DNA of 64,000 nt from Inonotus obliquus (taxonomy: Eukaryota; Basidiomycota; Agaricomycetes; Hymenochaetales; Hymenochaetaceae). A program made the translations under genes and the position numbers. The stretch is taken from the NCBI GenBank assembly GCA_032164295.1, contig JAJHTX010000001.1:868001-932000 (forward strand). Reading direction: 5' to 3'. Shown here one piece after another: positions 56,994-64,000 of the stretch. The first letter of the stretch is position 1. The number at the start of each line of letters is the position of its first letter. Under the pieces are notes generated by a model. The model had not been told where the DNA came from, searched no databases, and saw only the letters and a program-made list of their open reading frames with translations.

Positions 56994-57926
56994 CTACTCT
57001 TTGATGACAATGTTCCTCAATCCGACTATGACGGCGGACCCCGTTGCGTACCAGCCAAGGGTTGACTGCCAGGTCCCCTGTTGACCCGCGTACAGTGCGA
57101 CTAGATCGTAGACCACGCAACTACCGAGGATCGGATCGGCGAGGATGCTCTGATACAAAATTATTATAAGCAAGGGAATAGTGACTGAATAAGAAAACTT
57201 ACTGCAAAACTAAAGAAGCCTGCTGTCAGAAGTTTGACGAGGGTTGATGGTGGCGAGCTATATCTCTACAAGACCAAAGTAATGAAGTCAGTCAGCCGGA
57301 ACTTCCTGATAACAAAATCAAAACTTACAAGAGCAACTCCCCCGTTGTCAACAAAGTCGAGCAGTCCAATTCCGGCGGTAGTCTTTGCGACCCAATGGGT
57401 GAGAGCATTCTCAGATGAATAAGGCGGAAGGGCGGATACTGCGTAAAGCTGCGCGACGGAGTTGATAGTGACAAGAATCTGCGAGAAGAGGAATTTTTCA
57501 TTGTTCCAGAATATCATCCACCCGGCTAGAAATCACAGGATCATTCAGATGGTTCGCCTTAGAGATGAGTATATGCGCAATGCACACCAATGCAGATGTT
57601 TCCAAGCGTGTAAATGGGAACGTAGTCCAATTGAGTCTGATCCACGTCATTATCGTTTAGGAACAAGTTCCTGATCCAGGCGAGCTGTAGAACCATCTGA
57701 GGCGCGAAGAAAGCTCCTATAAAAAGTGGGTTCGGTGAGAACGCATAGTGGTTCTATCTCAATTCAGCATAGGATCATTAGGAGAATAAGTTGTGTCGCA
57801 GCTACACACCCTGTCTGCGATCTCCTTCATATTAGGAGAAGACAGCATTCCATACAACTGCGCCGCGAAGTTGACGGCGAACGCTCCGGGAGCGATAATT
57901 CTGGCGGTGGACAAATCGTTTCCCAT
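56994..57926 (-). CDS. Multi-pass membrane protein of unknown function
   Basis: Exon 1 (57810-57926) codes MGNDLSTARIIAPGAFAVNF and on to EIADR, 39 residues. Further exons read YAFSPNPLFIGAFFAPQMVL, PIYTLGNICIGWMIFWNNEK, then FLFSQILVTINSVAQLYAVS and ALTHWVAKTTAGIGLLDFVD. The last exon reads SILADPILGSCVVYDLVALY, ending IVGLRNIVIKE at 56994. I count about six hydrophobic segments in some 250 residues, with no charged catalytic pattern. It resembles uncharacterised fungal integral membrane proteins; I recall no firm name. It diverges from the release-factor gene across 312 bp. Confidence 0.68.
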
Positions 57927-58238
57927 AATGCCCGAGCCTGTGATTGACTTTTGTTATGGATAGTGAGCTGATTGAGGGGGAGAACGAAGTGTGAAGAGAC
58001 ATGTTACGGGGAAGGGCAGCATATATAGGACACCGAGACAGGCTGACTGTGGATGACGAACACTGACGGCGGACAGTAAATAATTTCGTTTGAACTTCGA
58101 TCCATCATGTCATGACGTATTTTCGGGATCGACTCGAAAGATCGACGGTAGATCACGTTCCTCACCTTCACCATTTATAGACATGATGGGATCGACGTCA
58201 TCTTAATCTTTTTTTGTCTGTTTTGCGATTGCCATGTC
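57927..58238. promoter_or_regulatory. Divergent promoter between membrane protein and release factor
   Basis: A 312-bp gap between starts that point apart. No gene is seen. TATATA at 58020-58025 could serve the membrane-protein gene. Confidence 0.35.
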
Positions 58239-59743
58239 ATGCTCTCACGTTCATTCTATGGTACCTTCCGCGCTGCTGCTCTCTCTGCAAAACGTATACA
58301 GTACACGGGAAATGGGACAAGACTGAATGCACGATGGAATTCCGCTTCAACGGCTGTGGTGCAAGCCTCCATCCGCGACGCGTTTGCAGACATCCGCCAT
58401 GCACTTTCGCTCGTCAACCAGGGTGATAAACTCAAGACGGCTCAACTGCAAGCGCAAGAGCTAGCCAAAGAACTCGAGGTGCTTGTCTCGCTATGCTTCT
58501 TGCTTATAAAAACTAACGCCGTGTAGGATACAGAATTATGGACGAGAGACTATAACACCGCTTCACGAAAACAACAACAGCTCTCTCACCTCCAAAAACA
58601 GACATCCTCTTTACAAGAAGTCCAATCGAGCTACGAGTCGCTCTCCGAACTATCCGCGCTTGCCGACTCCTCGGGCGATTCTGAACTCTACAGCGACCTC
58701 GTTCCAGAGCTCGAAGCACTTAAGAAGCGCGCTGATGAACTCACCAAGTCGCTCCTACTTTCCTCTCCAGCAGACTCTCACGGAGCATACATAGAGATCA
58801 AGGCTGGGTCGGGTGGGACAGAAGCGTGCGATTGGGCTGGTATACTTTCTAGGATGTACACCCGCTGGGCTCAGTCTCACGATTTTGCTGTATCTGTTGT
58901 GGACGAGACGATAGCAGAAATCGCTGGGATCAAATCCCGTACGCTACGGGTTGACGGACCGTATGCATATGGTTACGCTCAATTCGAGTCTGGGATTCAC
59001 CGACTGGTCCGAATGTCTCCGTTTGACGCGGCGGGTCAACGACACACATCCTTTGCGTCCGTACAAGTTTCACCGTACTTTGGGGAAGAAGAAGTAGATG
59101 AAAAAGGCGGAAGTACGTCCAACAAGGGAAAGGAGTTAGTAGAAATCAATCCAAGTGATCTGAAGATCCAGACGATGCGAAGTTCGGGTGCGGGAGGACA
59201 ACACGTTAATAAGACGGAGAGTGCTGTGAGGATTACGCATATCCCGACTGGAATCATTGTTGCGTGTCAACAGGAACGGAGTCAAGCAAGAAATAGAGCA
59301 GTTGCGTTGTCCTTGCTCAAGTCGAGGCTTTATGATATGGAGCAGCTCAAGAAGTAAGAATTCCCCTTCCTATCCTCTGACTAGTCTCTGATTTTTCCAA
59401 CTTCAGAGCACAAGCAAGAGCTGCAACGCATAGCCATCTCCCAGAAATAACGTGGGGATCCCAAATCCGTTCTTATACACTCCAGCCCTATCAGCTTATC
59501 AAAGATGTACGGACGGGCTATGGAGTTGGAACAGGAGGCGTTCAAGCGGTACTTGATGGGGATTTGGACGGGTGAGTGCTCGTCCCGCGAGCCTTCATTA
59601 CTTTCTTCCTTTGTTCCCTTTCCGTCATCTGTCATCTCCTTCGTCACGCTGACTAGGACTAATTGCGGCTGCGGCTAAACGTACTCTCACCTAGGTTTAT
59701 GGAAGCCGGTCTGAGGCACTTCCGAGTGGGGCCTTCCTCATGA
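58239..59743 (+). CDS. Organellar peptide chain release factor, RF2 type
   Basis: Class I release factor for mitochondrial translation. Four exons fit (58239-58478, 58527-59353, 59407-59571, 59695-59743), giving 426 residues. The N-terminus [20 protein letters not shown] is a mitochondrial presequence rich in Arg/Ser/Ala with no acid residues. Domain landmarks are [32 protein letters not shown] and [20 protein letters not shown], which contains the SPF tripeptide of RF2 factors. [20 protein letters not shown] holds the universal GGQ loop that triggers peptide release. [20 protein letters not shown] and [14 protein letters not shown] end the family pattern. RF1-type factors have a PxT motif instead of SPF, so this is RF2-like (UAA/UGA reading in bacteria). 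The alternative ATG at 58234 is out of frame. Confidence 0.9.
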
Positions 59744-61924
59744 CCGCATATCTTCGTCGTGTGTAGTTTCGAATGAACGGGCGGTGGTCTCGGGCGGTCA
59801 ACGCATCCTGCATCCCGCATCCTGCAAACTCGCGTAGCTCGCTCAAGCGAGAAGAACCTATGGTCTACGCGATACATATTCAAAGTCCGCTTCATACAGA
59901 CTCTGCCTATCGCACATTGATTCGAGGACACGACCCATATATCGGAGCTCGGCGCGACGCCTCTATCGGTATCGCAAACTTCCGACTTCAAAATCACCCA
60001 ATTACAACAACAACAACTCGGCATCCCGACAGCACTAACATCACCTTCCCGACACTTTGATCCCCGTCTTCGTCTTCGTTCAACGTTAAATACAGTCCAT
60101 GTATGCATATGCATACGCATATGTGCCACACATAACCTTTTCGGGGTGTATCTTTCACTAATTTGAGCTGACTGTACATACTTGCCTACTGGAGGGGATG
60201 ATCTCGGGTCTCGGATTTCGGGTAAAGCGGCCAAAAAGTGATCGGGACGATCTTGCATACGGTTGGAACTCGGGAGACCCGAGATGCGGACTCGAGTTTC
60301 GAGTTTTGAATCCCGTTATTGGAATTCATGGTCTCGGATCTTCTTTTAATTCAGAATGTATTATCAACGGATAATTTGAGAACGCTTGAAGGGAGAGGAG
60401 GCTGGTTCTAGATCCATCACATTTCTATTACAAACTAATATAATACTAGTCTAGTTTGAGTGAGGATTGAATGGAGGTGCATTGGGCTTGCTCTCGCTAA
60501 CTAGCTTCAGAATCCTGTTTGAATATCGTCTCCCCCTCACCCCCAGCGCTGATCTATTCGTGCCCGTCAAGCCACTAAGTATGAAGCAGAAAGGAAAGGT
60601 CAATGAACATTGGAATTTCGAACTCTTGAACTCTTGCGATTCTGAATTCTAGTACTCCTTTACGTATTACCAAGGCATGCCTTTCGTATTGCGACTATTG
60701 GTATTAAGGAATGAATACCAACGCGATATCCGATGAGGACTGATCATTACTTGAACATACCATACATACATTTACGACCCATGAGGGAGCATTGCGCGAA
60801 GGTCAAATTCGGACATCAGTCCTAGGGTCAGCGCTGATAATGACAGCCGCACGCCTGAAATGAAATGAAATGAAACAGCAGCTGGTCCCATTTCGCGGGT
60901 AGATTGAGCCACTATCATTTCATAGTACGTAGCACCACATGAACCAATTCATACAAGTACAACAAACATTTCCCCGGAGTCCCGGACGCCATATATTAAC
61001 AAATTAGCGCTATTACACTAGTCTCGGAGCGGAAGCAAATTACGGAACCGATCAACTCATTACATGATGTTATTCACGGTTACTTCCGTTCTAATGGTAA
61101 TGAATGGCCCCCTGTGGATCATTATCAGTACCGCAGTGGTACTAGTCAGATTCGTTGGTTAGAAATCGAAGTGAACAAATCATGCTTCTAGTAACCTCCT
61201 TAAGTAGTCGCGGGTGGTCGGGGGAGGGATGACGATTCAGCCACTATTATTAAATATGCACTGATTCCAACGTTGAATAGAAGCATGTCAGTCCTTGACC
61301 GTGATGGCCGGCTGGAGAGCACGCAAATACACAAGTGTTAAAATACATGTAACAGTGACGAGATGTAAGTTAGTCTCCAAGGTAGGAGCGTAGTCAAAAG
61401 GGGTTAAAGGGATTGTAACAGAATGTGACGCATGACGCAAGGTGAGAGTTAGAAGTCAGCGAAATGAAATGAATGTACCATGGGTGCTTTCGAGTGTCAA
61501 TGGTTTATCGAAGTGACCGTGTGATCATCGATTCCATCAATCCCGATCGATAGCGCGGTGGTAACGCGTATCGTTGGAGACATACATACATATGTTGAAC
61601 CAAACCGTGTAAATAAGCAAGTGATTCGCCGGATGGATAGTGGGATAAAATTCCAGGATAAATGTATTCAATGTCTGAGAAAAGATCCGTTAAGCAGTAA
61701 GATCACAGTTAGAGGCAGTGAAACGAACCTCACCAGTTTCGCACGAAGGTCCGTCCTCCGAGAACTCGGAAGAATACTGGTGGATATAATATACAGAAAT
61801 AGCCTGTGCCTTGTGGATTATACGGATGATATGTTGGCAATGCGCATCGAAAGCTTCTTCTCAATCGGTTCTCGCATTTAAGCCAGATTCGATCGATCGT
61901 GTGCAGAAACGCAACCGAAATGAC
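59744..61924. other. Gene-poor stretch of about 2.2 kb
   Basis: No gene is recognised. A 199-codon minus-strand frame (59659-60258) overlaps the release-factor 3' end and has no family pattern. CATATGCATACGCATATG-like palindromic sequence lies near 60100-60122, and GAGTTTCGAGTT repeats near 60293. Confidence 0.45.
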
Positions 61925-63542
61925 TTATAATTTCTTGATGTGACCGTCGGAAGCAGTAGTGATATTGTTGGTATCGGCGAGCTCGGACATTGTTGGACGC
62001 GAGAGCATTGCGGCGGCAGACTCGGCTCGTGGTCGTTGGCGTCTCGTAATCTGAGAGCTTCCCGACGCTTGTATTTCGCCTCCTCCCTCCCTCGCGTGCC
62101 TAGCGATACAGACCATCCTGCGAAAATTCGCGGGTTCCTTGTGACGCGGGTACGGGGAAGATGGCAATGGATCTCCTCGCTAAGAAAAGCAGTAAATGAT
62201 TAGAGTTCAATTTAGCGTGGATGAACACGAAGCAAGCATGAGAACGGACGAGACGAGACTCACGACGACCTCGCGAAAATGCCGGATGCCACGCACGACG
62301 AAGAGCTCCACACCGTTGCACGCACATGCAATCCTTAGACTCGACATTTGAGGGTGCGATGCGGCATCATCCCAAATATGCACAGTAATAGCCTTGAGAT
62401 GCCGACGGGCCTTGATGAGGTTGACCATAAGGTACAGTTGCGTACCTCTGCTGACTGAGAATGCGATGTGTTCCACGGAGGTAGGCAAGTACTCCAAAAG
62501 GAACGGCGAAATGTTTGCACTCTCAAACCTGAACTCTTTGAGCCTTTCGTATCTACGCACTAACGACGCTTCATCACGCGAGGTACACGAGGGCAAAGCA
62601 AGTGACTCTAGCGATGGCCCGTACCTCATCAACAGGGAAGTAAGAACGTCGACGTCCGGCATTTGCTCTAATTCCATGCACCGAAGAGAACGGCTAGAGT
62701 TCTGCAGGAGCCAATTGACAAAATCCGAACACGGTGCGGTTTGAAAACTACACCTGAGCTCGCTCAACGCGCAGCCGAAAGGCAATACGGGCCGGTCATC
62801 GAACGCAGGTAGGTGTGGTGGCGATCCTCTGAGTGAAACGGCCGTCAGCTTCGGCCAGACGTCCGAAAGAAGCTGGAAAGCAAGTTGATCATTGTCCGAC
62901 CAGTTGGAGAACTTTATCGACTGTATTGACGGCCCTGCCCGAAGCAAGTCTAGTGTATCGGAATCGAAGGACGGTGCTGCCCGGAAAACTCGGATGCTAG
63001 TCGTATTACTTGAAGCTGGAATGCTACACCCGTAAATTGAGAGGTCCAGCTCGTATAGATTTGGGCAAGAAAGGAGCGCCACAGCGAGAGCACGGTGGGA
63101 GAGCTGGTCGGGATGATTATGGTCTATAATGAGTTGCAGACGCGCAACGTTACTTCTGAGATGCTGTCCCCGGGCCGTGGTGGGATCTACGGCAGAACGA
63201 AAGGCAGTGAAGGCGGAACTTGATCGGAGGAAGACATGGCGAAAGAGGAGAGCCTGGGAAGGCGCCGACCAGCTCCTGCAGACAAGAGCACAGCTACTAA
63301 GACATTGATAGGCTGGCTCCATGCTCTCGTCGAAATACGCCAACTCGAGAATGAGTGAGACAAGCTCAACAGGCAGGGCATTTGTTGTCCGAGCAGGGAG
63401 GGGACACTTGCGCAACGATGCCGGTGTTTCTGCATACAGACGAGTACACTTGGAACGCGAATGAGTTAGCAAATGAAATAAGCAAAACAAGATAGAGGAT
63501 ACATACCAGAGTCTGCAGAGTGCCGAATACGTTGGTGTTCAT
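61925..63542 (-). CDS. F-box/LRR-like protein
   Basis: Three exons, all phase 0 (63507-63542, 62264-63448, 61925-62179), give 491 residues. It starts MNTNVFGTLQTL; exon 2 opens CTRLYAETPASLRKCPLPAR, followed by the F-box NALPVELVSLILELAYFDES to CALVCRSWSAPSQALLFRHV. The body has regularly spaced Leu patterns (CPNLYELDLSIYG, LTAVSLRGSPPHLPAF, LRCMELEQMPDVDVLTSLL), as in basidiomycete F-box proteins with degenerate LRRs. Exon 3 adds a basic, Arg-rich tail ending DGHIKKL. If the last intron is not spliced the protein ends at 62207 instead. The substrate is unknown; such proteins form large lineage-specific families in mushrooms. Confidence 0.75.
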
Positions 63543-64000
63543 GGCTTAGTACCTAGAGCTACCTTAGAGGGGTAGGAGAGGGAGATCAAAGTAGCTTCAC
63601 GGGATCGTATATGTACTCTGATGGCAGGCTGGACCCTGACTCATGATGACCACTTAGGTGTTCCCGAAATGGGGTAGTAGGAAGGACCGGAAAGCGAATA
63701 TGAACCGCGGGAAAGGCCTTTCCGTGCCCCAGAGTGACACAGCAAGGAAGTGGTGTGAATCTGACTCTCCGTCAATTACGGCTTGGGAACGCAATCAGCC
63801 AGTCTAGAGCACCGAACACGACAAATCTAACAGCACTGAGTCCGGTGTGTACAGCGTGGCGCCCATTGAAAGTGATACTTTGTTCCCTTCATCGCGCCAG
63901 TGGCCGGTACTTCCGGAGTGCGGACTTGACGTGAAGAAGTGAGTTGGGCTGTATCTTTGTCGGTGGTGTCGGTGGTGGTCAAAGCTCAAAGCAGACTGTC
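63543..64000. other. Right-edge sequence, no gene recognised
   Basis: About 460 bp upstream of the F-box/LRR gene. Only short frames occur. Confidence 0.35.

Noticed and set aside
59659..60258. 199-codon minus-strand open frame
   Set aside because: It overlaps the last exon of the release factor, has no family pattern, is Arg/Cys-rich, and its neighbouring frames are similar.

Overview
The window is nuclear DNA of a filamentous basidiomycete, most likely an Agaricomycete. Genes are dense, lie on both strands, and are cut by many short GT-AG introns of about 50-60 bp. A lipopeptide mating-pheromone precursor, a CYP63-like P450 and an SKT5-type protein ending in a CaaX box point the same way. 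I saw no tRNA, rRNA or intact transposon. Exon joins were inferred by hand from splice signals, reading frame and remembered family patterns; no search was run.

Left third (1-22 kb): a gene running off the left edge; THO subunit Hpr1/THOC1; a secreted protein built of 14 copies of one Arg/Gly/Ser-rich unit separated by dibasic sites; a broken copy of a repeat family; proteasome subunit alpha-5; two tandem RidA paralogues; NADH-cytochrome b5 reductase Mcr1; a UBP2-type deubiquitinase; a small acidic protein; and a P450. Middle (22-42 kb): simple repeats; a KRE2/KTR mannosyltransferase with a 10-nt exon; a 4-kb gene-poor stretch with a short duplication; an F-box protein; mitochondrial ribosomal protein uS15m; a pheromone precursor ending in CVIA; a UBP9/USP12-type deubiquitinase whose catalytic Cys codon is split after a 14-nt exon; a MOSC protein; and a Pin1/Ess1 isomerase. 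Right third (42-64 kb): an SKT5/Chs4-type chitin synthase regulator; 3-methylcrotonyl-CoA carboxylase alpha; UDP-glucose 4-epimerase; a large acidic protein of unknown function whose 5' end matches the broken copy at 6 kb; a pyrimidine-rich minisatellite; a coiled-coil protein; a multi-pass membrane protein; an RF2-type mitochondrial release factor; and an F-box/LRR-like protein.

Most genes are unrelated housekeeping genes. Themes that recur are ubiquitin and proteasome work (two UBPs, PSMA5, two F-box proteins), wall and sugar metabolism (KTR, SKT5, epimerase) and mitochondrial functions (Mcr1, uS15m, MCC, RF2). The least ordinary items are the Kex2-type repeat precursor at 4.5-5.6 kb, the pheromone gene at 33.7 kb, the SPF-bearing release factor, the micro-exons, and the acidic gene family shared by 6 kb and 51 kb.
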